From Centaurea solstitialis (taxonomy: Eukaryota; Streptophyta; Magnoliopsida; Asterales; Asteraceae): a stretch of 64,000 nucleotides of DNA. The DNA is taken from the NCBI GenBank assembly GCA_030169165.1, contig CM058044.1:46058443-46122442 (forward strand), given 5' to 3'. The notes under the pieces are model-generated. The model saw nothing but the letters and a program-made list of their open reading frames with translations. It had not been told where the DNA came from and ran no database searches. Positions 1 to 11,208 of this stretch are shown piece after piece. The first letter of the stretch is position 1, and each line of letters opens with the position of its first letter. Position numbers and translations under genes: made by a program.

Positions 1-2529
1 GTGCATAACTAAAAGAACAGAGAAAACAAAGGTAGAGGCGTTTAGAAAAGTCATACTAAAAGATTACGAAATTTAATTAAAACAACAGTGCCGACAGAAG
101 TGGGCACTGGACTACCAGTACAAAATACGAACTTAAAACTTAAAACTACTTGCTGGAAATAAAATCTAAGTCTAAGCTGTAAAATAAAAGTTAACTACAA
201 GACTTACCACTAGTAACTAAAATTACTTCTACCTTACAAATAAAACTAGAGAGAAAAACTAAACTAAAACTACTTGTTGTTTTTTTGAGATATGAGAGAT
301 GATATGATATATGAGATGATTGAGCCATGGTAGCCAATACCACAATTAAATAGGGGGAAAAAGTCTTCAATATTTGCCTTCACATGACCCTATGAAGAGC
401 ACTAACTAGGTCATCATGAAGAATCTTCTTGTACCATAAAGGCACCACTTTTGCTTTTACTTTTTCTCCTTTCTCTCTCCAACTTTTGCAAGAACTTTTG
501 CACTATTGCTTTCACTATTTCACCAGCCTTCTTGAGCCTTGTGTAGCACATGGGAGCACATGGGAGCTGACCTTCAACACAAAGATGCACCAAAAGTCTT
601 CATTCTTTGTGAATTTCCCAAAGTACCCTCGTCAGCGTCTTCAGTGAGCACTCCAGACATCACTGCATCAGTTTTTCCACAAAAACACTCCAAAAACACG
701 TAAAACACTTCTAAATACTAAAACGCACTTATAAAGCTCAGAACATTATTTTTAACCAAAAGATGGGTTTTACGGACCAAAACGGCTATTTTAACTAATT
801 TATTTATATAAAAGAGATAGAAATAACTATGAAAATTCATAGTTATCATGATAGTGTTCAACTTTTACCGGCAAGTAGTTACCGGATAAGTGTTTAAGTA
901 AATGGTTCCATTAAATTTACAAAATTAAGGTGAATGTTACATTGTTACCTTTAACTTCTTTGCAAGTAAAGTGTTTTAATTTTAAAATGAAAAGATCAAT
1001 AACTTTCAATTGAGTTCAAATAATTACTTTTAAGTTGATATTTAATACCACATGTTTAGTTTTCTCGCCTCGTGCTTAAGTATATTCTTATTGTTTTAGT
1101 TGTTAATTTATATCGTGGACACTTTTGATTTAGATATTTTATTTATTTTTATACGAAATCAAGCTAAATCTTAAAACAAATAAATTATTAACATCCTTAC
1201 AATATTCTATTAACAATTTTAAGGATAATTATACTATTAAAATCCTTAATAATATTTTTACTTTTAAATATCTATTTTCGTTAACTTCTTTAGATACAAA
1301 AGAAATATAAGTATCACAATACCTCTTAATCTCTATAATGAGAAAAATAAAGAAATTTAAAAAAATTTCAGTATAATTAGCTTTCCGTTGATTTTAAAGA
1401 AAATAGAATGATATTTCTTCATATTTGAAGTAATTTTTAATTTGTTTCTTTAACAAATTATACACACCCAACTAATATATTCCAAATTTTATTATAATAA
1501 CCTTCTTCCATCTAACTTAAAACCCCAATTATAATATTCTTCTCTTTCACTTCAATGCCCCATTAATGTAACTTATTTCTTTGTTCGACTACCGACACAA
1601 AATTAATTGTAATATCTTTTTTATGAGATGAAGGGTGTCATTAGATTTTCGTTTATATGTTTGAAGGTTACACACATTGCATATTTTTACTATAATTAAT
1701 TTTATAGTATTGGAGTTAAATATAAACTTTTTATTTATAAAAAAGTTTAAAATAAACTTGTTAAAGATAAATCAAAATAAAATTGATCAAGTAAATTGTA
1801 CTTGAAAGTAGGGTGTGAAAGGGGTAAAATGTAGGATAGATCTATCACCTAATATGTATGACATGGCAAAAACGGTTGTTCCTTTGAAAACATAGGAAAA
1901 AAAGGAAAAGGTAAGATATAGTTAGCAAGTAAAGAAAAAAAAGGCCGAACAACTATATTGCCCAACCTTCTATCTCCCAATTTGTCCAACTCCTTATACG
2001 CTCATACCTAATCGTACCAGTTATAGTCCTTATACGCTCATACCTAATCCAATGGTATCATGTTTAAAGCATGCTCTTTGAGCTTTACATTATATGAATA
2101 TTTGTCCAACTTCTTAGTCATCTCTCTTCAAATATTCTTTTATGAAAAATGTTCTTAGATCATAAGTACCACAATCTTTTGAATCCTCTAAACCTTGATG
2201 TCACTTTAGTACCGCATCGGCATTTCTCTTTTCCCATCCTCTGAACCCTAAAGTGGAGTAGCACTTACTAACCTTTATGAACCCTTTGATTAATTTTTAT
2301 ATTAATATATATGTAAGAGATAGAAAGAGAGAAAGAGGGAAGGGAGAGCTTGGTTTCATCGGGCTTGGAAGTCTGCTGGTGTTGCCGTGTCCCCTTACCC
2401 GCTCATCCCGTACCACCAACCCTCCCCAACACGCCATACCCGTTGCCCCTATCCGCGGTGAAGCCGCTTATGGTATTGTTGGCCTTATATATTTTATTAT
2501 TAATAAAACTTTTATTAAATCAAAACTTA
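1..2529. other. AT-rich intergenic spacer, no gene recognised
   Basis: Very AT-rich DNA with only short open frames (the longest about 70-100 codons) whose translations show no domain, no biased composition typical of coding DNA and no partner exons. The stretch at roughly 420-760 has a more balanced composition, rich in CTT and CAC, and could be a retroelement remnant. No terminal repeats or target duplications could be found for it. Confidence 0.6.
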
Positions 2530-2537
2530 TGCTATGC

Positions 2538-2689
2538 ATTTTTTTTGAACGACAGATTACACACACACTCAACTAACCTATTCTTAAAATCTACTCTTAA
2601 ATATACACCAATGTCCATTACGGACTCGAATCCTTGAGGAAGGGGATACCTTACAAATACTCTAAATACCGCTGTGTTACAAGCCCGTT
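2538..2689 (-). mobile_element. SINE-like tRNA-derived retroposon
   Basis: On the minus strand a box A-like TAACACAGCGG (2669-2679) is followed by a good box B, GATTCGAGTCC (2622-2632), the internal RNA polymerase III promoter layout of tRNA-derived SINEs. The 3' end (left on the plus strand) is an A tract seen as a T run near 2539-2546. The octamer tgctatgc flanks the element at 2530-2537 and 2690-2697 and is the likely target-site duplication. Family not recognised. Confidence 0.55.
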
Positions 2690-3257
2690 TGCTATGCTAA
2701 GCATTTTTTAAGACCAATGTTTTGTACTTTAAAATCTAAGATATACAAGATTAAGAACTTTAGAGGACCCCAAAGTCAAACTGTAACCATTGGACCTACT
2801 GATCCTTTATTTAGGCAGGCCCACGCAAATAATAATGAGTCAATTCTTAAAAACTTTAGTTGATTGATTTCACTGTAACAAATTCCTAAAGGCCATTAGG
2901 AGGGTTTGACTTAAAGGACCATTAGCATGGGGGATATGTGGAGAAACAAAAAACACCTTAGACACACTAGATATCAAAATGAGGATTAGGAAGAGACGAT
3001 AATCAACAACAGACTAAAACGAAAATGGGTACCAAATCAAAAGAAAAGTGCTAAAAATAACAACCACGAAAGGGTTGCAGAACCGAGATATCAGAAACAT
3101 TGATAAAGAATTGCACCTCGAGGAAGTCCATTGAAAGACGGAAATTGGATGTCACCCAAAAGACTAACGACCCCTAAAAAGATTTGAGAGTTTCTATAGC
3201 TTCTAATAAGGTAAGTTACAATCCAGCTTATCACTTACAACATACCCTTTAACTAAT

Positions 3258-3420
3258 TAGAGATATTTTTCCTCCATCTTATTCCTTCCTACTTTCACGT
3301 TAGTATCACAAACCACAATTATCAAATAACAACATCCCACAACTCAAGTTGTGGAAATTTAAAGACTTGGTTTTATATAGTTATATTAGTGTCATTACTA
3401 TAATAGACAAACAAAATCAA
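3258..3420. repeat. Shared flanking repeat, copy 1 of 4
   Basis: A block containing ccttcctactttcacgtta, then tcacaaaccacaattatcaa and then ctcaagttgtgg recurs near 7186-7290, 8466-8640 and 30390-30500. Copies here and at 8466 lie just beyond the 3' ends of DUF3527 fragments. The other two lie downstream of the two lectin copies. The pattern marks the edges of old segmental duplications that mixed the lectin and DUF3527 loci. Confidence 0.65.
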
Positions 3421-4250
3421 AGATGTGTCCTGAACCCAAATTCTTTTTCTTTCCAAACATGGTATATCCAGCGTCCATTCTTCTTCTTCTTGTTCTCGTG
3501 TACCGAGTAGAACGCATAGATCAAACTCGAATCATCCTTCCCGGATGGTAACTTCTTGACAGCAACAGCTAGAATGTCGCAGCTGCTCTCAACCACGAGT
3601 TTGAAAAAAGGGATTCCATTCTTCAACGTTAGGTGCATAAGATCCTGTACATTAATTGATCTGTATTTGATGCTCTGAACCGTTTCGTCCTCGTTTGGAG
3701 ATGCAGATTTAGCAGAATCCACGTCTGGTTTTGGTTTCTCGGCTGAATGGGGGGGGGGGGGGGGGGGGGGGGGCTCCCTTTGAGCTTCAGCATTAATGAG
3801 TCTAGCAATCTTCTCAAAGGGAAAGACCTGGATGCATTAGTAGCGTTCCCCTTCTTCTAGCTGTGATTGACCAAATCGGGAGAGGCTTCGAAACTTATAG
3901 GCCCAGACTTGACGGATGATGTTCGAATCGAAATCGGTTTGTGGAACAATAGATGAACTATCCTTAAAGCTCAAACTTGTGGTCATCTTCCCGAGGCTAA
4001 AGCAAAACCTCCTATTGCAAGATGATGACCGTCTCCCTTGTACAGCAGAATGCAGTTCATCATCTGTGACCACAACATCACAGTTCTTAAAACCTTTGTT
4101 CGTTAAATCCCGTATCACCGACTCGTTCAGAGTAATCACCGCTACCTTAGCAGAACATGCTGGATGGATCTCGATACTGAGAGGAGGTAATGGCAACGGG
4201 CAAGAGTACTGAGGAACTTTAAGGATAGTTCATCTGTATTTCCACAAACC
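3417..4250 (-). pseudogene. DUF3527-family gene fragment (locus A), broken
   Basis: The minus strand carries pieces of a plant DUF3527 protein in several frames. Residues around 4196-3837 read SIEIHPACS and SFKDSS. Then comes an RRLLDSLMLKLKG segment (3817-3780), and 3722-3417 encodes DLMHLTLKNGIPFFKLVVES and YAFYSVHENKKK, the typical start of the DUF3527 domain. The frames are split by stops, by a frame change at a 25-nt G run (3749-3773), and by loss of everything after the YSVHE block (the frame ends with RTHL). DUF3527 proteins are plant-specific and their function is not established. It is a truncated relic rather than a working gene; its 3' side joins the shared flanking repeat. Confidence 0.7.
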
Positions 4251-4382
4251 GATTTCGATTCGTACATCATCCGTCAAGTCTGGGCCGCCTGTAAGTTAGA
4301 CCCATTAATGTTGAAGCTCAAAGGAGTCCCATTCAGCCGAGAAACCAAAACCAGACCTGGATTCCACTAGTTCTGCCTCTCT
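3695..4382. repeat. Foldback of DUF3527 fragments (locus A)
   Basis: The left arm (about 3695-3966, minus-sense gene sequence) is complementary to a right arm (about 4218-4382), with a loop of about 250 bp. Clear paired blocks are cccagacttgacggatgatg (3902 on) against catcatccgtcaagtctggg (ending near 4284), and the block beginning ctttgagcttcagc against gctgaagctcaaag near 4315. The arms differ by point changes and small gaps, so they diverged after the inversion. Confidence 0.75.
3749..3773. repeat. G homopolymer, 25 nt
   Basis: An uninterrupted run of 25 G lies inside the DUF3527 fragment and would read as polyproline on the minus strand. The related segment near 10324 has only a short gtcccgcccc stretch instead. 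The run could form a G-quadruplex, but its exact length is also the kind of call that sequencing gets wrong. Confidence 0.9.
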
Positions 4383-4422
4383 AAATGATCACTACTTACA
4401 CAAGGGAAAGCCATGATGCTAC

Positions 4423-4595
4423 TAATAAAGATCCCTCTTTTTGAATGAAATAAAGATCCCTCTTTTTGAATGAAATAAAGATCCCTCTTGTTAAACAATA
4501 CATACAAACTTCCCCTGAGAATTGAAGCATGATAAACTGTAAGTTAGTACATGATATATGCATGAGAAACTGTAAGTTAGTACATGATATATGCA
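4423..4595. repeat. Two short tandem repeats
   Basis: A 25-bp unit beginning aataaagatccctcttt starts at about 4423, 4448 and 4473 (the last incomplete). A 33-bp unit containing aaactgtaagttagtacatg occurs twice, from about 4531 and 4564. No gene is seen around them. Confidence 0.85.
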
Positions 4596-5097
4596 CAACA
4601 AATCCAATGGATATCTAAAAATGCTTTTTTATTATTTTATTTGTTTATTGTTTTATGAATGTACTAGTTTTTTATTGTATAATTATAAAAAAGGATAAAA
4701 AATCAGGAATTCATTAATAAGAATAAAAGTGTTCAACGTCGATTACCAGATCTTCTTCACCGCTTTGATACCAATTGAAGGTTAACAGAGTAAAACGAAA
4801 ACAGAAAAGATTGCCAAACACGCAAATATTTTATTGAAGAAAACAAAACTCAAAAACTCCAATTGATTACATCATCCCTACCCTAGCCTAACCTATCCCG
4901 TTAGAAATATAACTAGGATTCTATTTAAATTAAACCATATAATTATCTAAAAATAAATCCTCTATTCTAGATAACTATATATATTTAAATTAACTAGATA
5001 ACTTGGACTCCACTCCAAACTCTAATACTGAACTCGATCCACGTTGAGTAGGTATAAACACCTTCTTAAGTATCGGTCCCTTGGACTTTCCACACCT

Positions 5098-5150
5098 AAT
5101 ATATATACATAAGGGAGGTTCATATGAAAAGTATAACTTTTTAAGAAAAC
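5098..5150 (+). repeat. MITE end fragment upstream of lectin copy 1
   Basis: The stretch gggaggttcatatgaaaagt followed by ttaagaaaacg closely matches the terminal region of the MITE at 47996-48224. Only this one end is present, and it sits directly before the lectin start region, so part of the promoter or leader may derive from a transposon end. Confidence 0.5.
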
Positions 5151-5186
5151 GCAATTATTATCGTCTTATTCCAAATTTCGAATCCA

Positions 5187-5579
5187 ATGCAACAACATAT
5201 AAAGGTGCGAGTCCCATTTACGGCATACGGAATCAAATGGGACGAAGTCGGAAATTCCGAAATCGTGCAGATTCTGATTTCATATGGCAAATCTACCATC
5301 AACTCCATCCAGTTTGTATACGCTGAAAAATATGGAGTGCGTCTTTCCAAAGTCTTTGGGGAACCTAGTGGTTTCAACTTTAAACCCGTAAGTCTTTTGC
5401 TTTTAATTTCTTTCTTCTTATTTTAAATCTGCAGCTATAAGTATAACATCAATATTTAAGCTTTGAATTAATTTGCTACTAGTAAAATTCAAAAAAGGGA
5501 TTAAAAATAAAATAAAAGAGACCATGAAGGAGAATGGACGGTGAAGATTAAGGACACATGGGTTGTATCGTAACCATGG

Positions 5580-5623
<44 letters not shown>

Positions 5624-6298
5624 TCGATAGGCCAAGGTTATTATGCAACCCAGTAAAAGGTTACAACCCGTACAACCTTCATCGAAACCATTCGTTTAGC
5701 CCATTTATATAGATTCTCATCGATTCTCTAGATGTATTTTCATGATTTCATCAAATTTCAGCAACAAATGTCGATGCATATGACGAATTATGAGATGCAT
5801 CACATGAAAGTTATACTTCCATGAAGCATTCATGATATAATATGCATTTAATGTTCTAATATGCTTTTAATGAAAATAATATGCATTGTACGTAATATTA
5901 TTGCATGAAATTACTAATTATTGATGAATCGAGTAATTAATCATAAATAATTAGCTAAAATAAATGGTTTATAGAGGGAATTTCTTTGGTGAACTTATGG
6001 AAACCTTCCCATATATATATATATGTATATGTGAATGTGTATGTATATATATGTATATATATGGGAAGATTCAAACGAGAAGCATGTTAATTTAAGAAAA
6101 AGTGAGGAGCAATCTCAGTCACTCATCTCGCGGTTACGGTGGACGTGATCACGGAGGATTGACACGATCCATGGGAGGGTAGAGATTATTAAAGGGGGGA
6201 CCGGTCAAAGCCGCCTTTGTTGACCGAGATGAGTGGTTGAGATTGCTCCTCGCATTTTCTTAAAAAGTTATATTTTTGGTATGAACCTCCCTCTCTCT

Positions 6299-6340
<42 letters not shown>

Positions 6341-6660
6341 ATGTATGCTATTAATGGATTGGATGGTTACAGGTTTCGTTTGATTATCCATCAGAGCGTT
6401 TAACTTCTGTGAGTGGCAAGTATAGTTCCGAGGGTTGTGGTTATCCTAGACTGACAACGCTTACATTGTGCACCAACAAACGCAATTATGGACCCTTTGG
6501 AACATTTGAAGGACGAACATCACATGATTTCAACTATGAATTTGGAGCAAGGGGTTTTGGAGGATTTCATGGATCGGTTTGGAACAAGTCTATTTGTTGT
6601 ATTGGAGTTTACTTCAAGCCCGTAGATAAACTCAACCCGGTAAAAGATGAAGTTGATTAA
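5187..6660 (+). CDS. Jacalin-related lectin-like protein, two exons
   Basis: Exons 5187-5387 and 6373-6660 join in phase 0 (donor CCC|gtaagt, acceptor ttacag|GTT) to give 162 residues. Exon 1 carries the WDEVG, ILISYG and INSIQFVY strands. Exon 2 carries LTSVSG, LTLCTNKRNYGPFGTFEG and GFGGFHGS...IGVYFKP, the order of a single jacalin fold (beta prism I). Jacalin-related lectins bind mannose or galactose, and cytosolic forms have no signal peptide; none is seen here. The usual WGG near the N terminus and the terminal GxxxD sugar-binding motif are not recognisable, so carbohydrate binding is uncertain. The ATG chosen is the first that opens the domain; an upstream exon cannot be excluded. The intron contains a (TA)n tract and a MITE. 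Confidence 0.75.
5584..5621. repeat. (TA)n microsatellite in lectin intron
   Basis: An almost perfect TA dinucleotide tract of about 38 bp lies within the intron of lectin copy 1. Similar short TA or CT/TA tracts flank the MITE further down the same intron (about 6011-6062 and 6290-6340). Confidence 0.9.
6063..6291. mobile_element. MITE in lectin intron (family M1)
   Basis: The ends form an inverted repeat: gaggagcaatctcagtcact and catctcg on the left pair with cgagatgagtggttgagatt and gctcctc on the right. The centre carries gaccggtcaaagccgccttt. Relatives lie at 31991-32203 and 47996-48224 (the latter two with the centre in the opposite orientation), so this is a repeated family. TA tracts at both ends suggest insertion into TA-rich target sites. 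Confidence 0.8.
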
Positions 6661-7290
6661 AGAAGGCACTTTGGTTTGTTTATAGTAGAATATGAGATTA
6701 TGGTGTTACGAGAGTTCTTAATTATAACTTATAAAAATAAGTTTTTATGTCACTTCGTTAGACTATCGGTATTGCAGCCCACTCAACCCATAAGTCCAGT
6801 CTGACACATTAGCTTCACATCAGCTTTACTATAAACCCACAATACTCTGTCAAGCAACGGTAGATAGCAGGGCTGAACGGTTTGCCGAAACTGACTCACC
6901 GAGCCCGTCGGAAGCCCGATCCATCCTGTACCACAGGCCGATGAGCCCGATCACAAAGCCTGAACGAGCCCACGGGGTGGTACTAATAGCCTTATAGACG
7001 GTCCTAAAATAGTTGTAGAGTTTCACTGTAGGTTAGTTATAGAGTACAAATCTATATAGTGTGCCACGTCAATCTTTTATAGCTTATTTAATTAAGTTTA
7101 AAGATATGAAAAGGGTATATTGACATCATCACTTTTGCTTTGCAACCACCTTTCGTTTGCCTAAGTGCAAACTTGACCTCAAAAGGACTACCATCCTATT
7201 CCTCCCTACTTTCATGTTAAATCACAAACCACAATTATCAAATACCAACTCTTATCTCAAGTTTGTGGTAAAAAAAAGACTTCCTTATTC

Positions 7291-8465
7291 TATTGTATCA
7301 ATTTAACAATTATATTTTTTCTTATAATAAAATATAAAAGTTTTATTAACAGATCTGCCCATCCATTCCCTTATATGCATCCTTAGTTGCCATTGTTTCT
7401 TTAAAATTTTCGATGTGGGATCCCTTAGCATAAGCATCCTTCTCTTGTATCTCAAGCTAATTTTCGATGTTTGAGATTCGAACCCTGAACCTTTCTTAGT
7501 TAGAAGCATTAAGTCTACCCTCACAATCATCACGCCAACTGCTTGTTTGGTTCAAAGTTCAGTTTTAAAATATTTAACGAGCGCCAACAAATATCAAGGG
7601 GTGCACCTACAAAATGCGTACATTTTTTCCCTTTACGGCAACCAAGTGAGTGGTGCATGGGATCCCCCTTGCTTCTTAATGGGTCCGCCCCTGTTGAGCA
7701 AATTGTGAATGGAGGTACGTAGATTGCAATCCAAGTTACCGAAGATAGCATTTCCAAAGGTAGATTCTGTTTGGGGTTTTTCACGAGGTTCTTTTTGGGG
7801 TTTTTGCAGGAACCTCCACTATGGGACATAAGTTCTTGCCCAATTATAGGTTTTTATTGAAACCCGGGTGCTTGAACAAGAACCCATGTTCTTGTAATAG
7901 TTTCTTTTTCTGTTATACAATAATTTACATAAAATAAAAATTATATTATAAATAAGAAAAGAAAAGTGAGGTTTTTGTAAGAATCTTCATTGTAGAGTTT
8001 TAAGAAGGTTCAAAGTTTGTTGAGATGACAATGACGTGACAGAAAAAAATATGGTAAGTGAGGTTTTTGGAGGTTCCATCATTGTGAATGCTTTGAACTT
8101 TGTGTAAAATGTTATTCCGTTAGTTTTTTAATTGATTTAAAAGATATAATAAAAGTTAATAGTGAAAAGAATATTAGATCCACAAAGGATCTTGTAAGTC
8201 ATTCTATGGTGGGATTTTATAGGAGTTCCTAATTTGATAATTTGTCAATGATATAGCAAGAAAAAAAATCATACAAAAGGTTCTTATACGTTATTCCAAA
8301 GCCTACCCAATTATAATTTTTTCTATACAATACCGATCTATATAGCGTGCCACGTGAATCTATTATAGCTCATGTATTTAAATTTTAAGATATAAAAATA
8401 TTATGTTGCCATCAATCAATTTTGCTTTGCAACCACCTTTAGTTTACCTACGTGCAAACTTGACA
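7291..8465. other. Intergenic spacer, no gene recognised
   Basis: AT-rich DNA with several copies of a gttcttg/caagaac-type foldback near 7830-7900. Short open frames of 76-99 codons occur on the minus strand but show no domain and are broken. Nothing can be supported as a gene. Confidence 0.55.
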
Positions 8466-8784
8466 TAAAAAGGACTACCATCTTACTCCCTTCCTACTTT
8501 CACATTAGTATCACAAACCACAATTATCAAATCACATCCCAACTCAAGTTGTGGAAAGTTAAAGACTTTGTTTTTATATAGTTATACTAGTTTCATGACT
8601 ATAATAGATAGATAAAATCAAAGATGTCCTAAAGCGTCGAAGGGCGACCGCCATGCTTTTCGACTTCCCGATATCTCCTCGTCTAGCATGCCATCAAGTG
8701 TTTTGTCATCTGTATGCACAATATCACTACTACACAAGACTGAATCTTGGACCAGATATAGGTCTTTCTCTGAACCACTAACCT

Positions 8785-9075
8785 CTGCATGGTTGTTTGG
8801 CAGTTGCTGAATGGTTTAGTGCTGGATGATTAAGTGGTCAGAATGATTAAGAGGCTTTACGATATGGTGCAAAATGAAATATGTTGGTTTGGGAATTGTT
8901 GAGTATGAAATCAGGACTCTGAATGGTTAAGAGACATTCATGATACTTAATCATTCAGCGGGGTTTGGAACCACTAAGAGGCAGTCCATTTTTTTGCCAA
9001 ACAAGATTCACCTCTTAATGATTCGGAGATTGCCACTTAATAGAATTGTTAAGAGGTAAACAAACACCACTCATC
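8785..9075. mobile_element. hAT-like MITE (tentative)
   Basis: The block begins near catggttgtttggcagttgc and ends near aagaggtaaacaaacaccac, with many internal ttaagag / ctcttaa inverted copies. Imperfect complementary ends of the tgtttgg/caaaca type are typical of hAT-derived MITEs. No clean 8-bp target duplication was found. Confidence 0.4.
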
Positions 9076-9099
9076 TGTCCAATCTTGTTATACTCAAAC

Positions 9100-9691
9100 C
9101 CGAACTCTTTTTCTTTCAACATGGCATATCCAGCCTCCATTCTTCTTGTTCTTGTGTACCGATTAGAACGCATAGATCAAGCTCGAATCATCCTTCCTGG
9201 ATGGTAACTTCTTGATAGTAGCAGCTAGAATGTCACAGCTGCTCTCAACCACAAGTTTGAAAAACAGGGATTCCGTTCTTCAACGTTAGGTGTAGAAGAT
9301 CCTGTACATTAGTTGATCTGTACTTGATGCTCTTAACCGTTTTGTTCTTGTTTAGAGAGGCAGAACTTGTGGAATCAACAGCAGAATGTTCATCTGTGAC
9401 CACATCATAGTTCTTAAAAGCCTTCGTTAAATCCAGTATCACCGACTCGTTCAGAGTAACCGGTACCTCAATAGATTACGATGGATGGATCTCGATACTG
9501 AGAGGAGGTAATGTCAACGGGCAAGAGTACTAAGGAACTTGAAAGGATGAGTTTGGTGAATAAAACTCTGATGGACAAGAGCAATCCGATAATCGTCTAC
9601 TCTCGTCTACTTCCATCAAATCACCATCACATGAGCTTCTAGAATCTGAAAGCCAATGATCTTGAGGAGAAGACAGTATAACATTATCGTT
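9100..9691 (-). pseudogene. DUF3527 fragment, left arm of locus B
   Basis: Read on the minus strand, the segment encodes DUF3527-family pieces: DLTKAFKNYDVVTDEHSAV, then SIKYRSTNVQDLLHLTLKNG, then the equivalents of the SSCDIL and YAFYSVHE region near 9250-9110. There are in-frame stops and small deletions, for example in the KKLPSG/DDSSL part. It is colinear with locus A but keeps different portions. The 5' end runs into the hairpin centre at 9692. Confidence 0.65.
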
Positions 9692-10035
9692 CCTAGGATA
9701 ATATCAATGACGCTGATGATCCTTGCACTAGTGGCAACGATAATGTTGTACTGTCTTCTCCTCAGGATCATTGGCTTTCAGATTCTAGAAGCTCGTGTGA
9801 TGGTGATTTGATAGAAGCAGAGGAGGAGAGTAGACGAGTATCAGTTTACTCTGATCTAACAGAGTTTTATACACCAAACTCGTCCTTCCAAGTTCCCCAT
9901 TACCCTCGCCCGTTGCCATTACCTCTGACTAGTATCGAGATCCATCCAACATGTTCTTTTGAGGCAGCGGATACTCTGAACGAGTCAGTGGTATGGGATT
10001 TAACGAAGGGTTTTAAGAGCTATGATGTATGATGA
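9406..10035. repeat. Long inverted repeat (hairpin) at DUF3527 locus B
   Basis: Arms of about 290-300 bp (9406-9691 and 9736-10035) are near-complementary around a 44-nt loop (9692-9735). Examples: aacattatcgtt (9680) with aacgataatgtt (9736), gaatctgaaagccaatgatc with gatcattggctttcagattc, and ggatggatctcgatactgag with the ctagtatcgagatccatcca block near 9930. Transcription from either side would give a long double-stranded RNA stem with homology to an intact DUF3527 gene. Confidence 0.85.
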
Positions 10036-10614
10036 CTGCATTCTGCTGTGAAACAGAGACAGTCATCATCTTCCAATAGGAGGTTTTGCTTTAGCCTTGG
10101 GAAGATGACCACAAGTTTGAGGTTTAAGGAGAGTTCATTCGTCGTTCCACAACCGAATTTCGACTCATACATCATCCGTCAAGTCTGGGTCGCTTGTAAG
10201 TTTCGAAGCCTCTCCTGATTTGGTCAATCATAGCTGGAAGAAGGGAAAGGCTTCCAATGAATCCAGGTCTTGCATTTTGAGGAGATTACTAGACCCGTTA
10301 ATGCTGAAGCTCAAAGGAGTCCCGCCCCATTCAGCGAGAAACCAAAACCAGACCTGGATACCGCTAGTTCTGCCTCTCTAAACGAGTGCAATTTCAGCTT
10401 GGTTTCACCTGAAGATGGAATTTACTCGGTTGAATACGATCCTTCAATGTCTTTGCTTCAAGCGCTTTCCGTGTGTGTAGCAATTGTAAGTAGCGAGAAG
10501 TTGGGTCACATCTTCCAAGTGAATTACGTTCCAGACGAGAAAGGCATAAGTTGGGAGGAAAGCCTTGGAAAACTCGTTTCAAAGCCACCGGCATCTCCGG
10601 TTGAAAGGGTATAG
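9736..10614 (+). pseudogene. DUF3527 fragment, right arm of locus B, with chimeric tail
   Basis: The plus strand reads SSPQDHWLSDSRSSCDGDL, YTPNSSFQVPHYPRPLPLPL and IEIHPTCS, then a stop at about 10032. Another open frame (about 10270-10614) opens with DUF3527-like sequence up to ASLNE and then changes to CNFSLVSPEDGIYSVEYDPS, QALSVCVAIVSSEKLGH and a further 40 residues. I do not recognise this tail as DUF3527 or as any other family. The segment 10050-10260 holds more DUF3527 coding sequence (cffSLGKM-like) in another frame. Most likely a non-functional chimera of duplicated gene pieces. Confidence 0.6.
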
Positions 10615-11208
10615 TTTTTTTTTTCAGTTTAGCAAGTAATAGACATAACGTGCTACTTTGGGTGCGGTGAAGGTATACGATAGTAATATTGTGACGGGAA
10701 TACAACACTTTGGTGTTACAAAGCTACCAACAATCGTTCTGCCTACTTCATAGATATACCAGTTCTACTCTCTTTACATTTGCAAAAAAAGATATATAGA
10801 AAAGTGCATTCTGCAATTCTTCCGAGTCCTCACTCTTCACTAAACATGAATAGGGTGCTCGTCTCATCGTCTGAATGGTTCAGCGCTATACATAATACAT
10901 CTACAACATAGATAGATGGTGCTTAACATAAATGACTTAAGAAGCTAATAATACGGTAAAACTTGTATGTGGTGGCCATAGCCCATGATTCCTAACAAAT
11001 TGAATGCAAGCAAGAGTGGAAGAATTCTTTTTTTTTTTTCTTTTTTGAGATAGAATTGTCAAAATAGCATGATTCATGACATATAACCATCAACCACACA
11101 CCAAAGTTACACCGAAAATACAAAACATATGAAAAAGAGGAAGAGACCTTTGACAAAGTAAGAGGCATCGCAAAAAAAAGAAAAACCAAATAAAAGATAA
11201 GAAAAATG
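10615..11208. other. Spacer, no gene recognised
   Basis: AT-rich sequence with T10 and A8 runs near 11030 and 11172. No coding signal is seen. It ends at the Ty3 element, with the 5-bp target aaatg at 11204-11208. Confidence 0.6.

Larger units (their letters stand above)
4620..7290. repeat. Segmental duplication, lectin unit copy 1
   Basis: This block matches 22760-30500 in order: an AT-rich upstream part with ttattttatttgtttatt and tgtataattataaaaa, exon 1, intron, exon 2, then the downstream agaaggcactttggtttgtt, a MITE-like GC-richer stretch (from gactatcggtattgcagccc) and the shared flanking repeat. Within copy 2 the alignment is broken by a 5.67-kb insertion. The two lectin genes are therefore tandem duplicates on the same strand. 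Confidence 0.75.

Noticed and set aside
429..647. 72-codon frame near the left edge
   Set aside because: No domain or conserved neighbour; low-complexity pyrimidine-rich sequence. Kept only as possible retroelement remnant in the spacer note.
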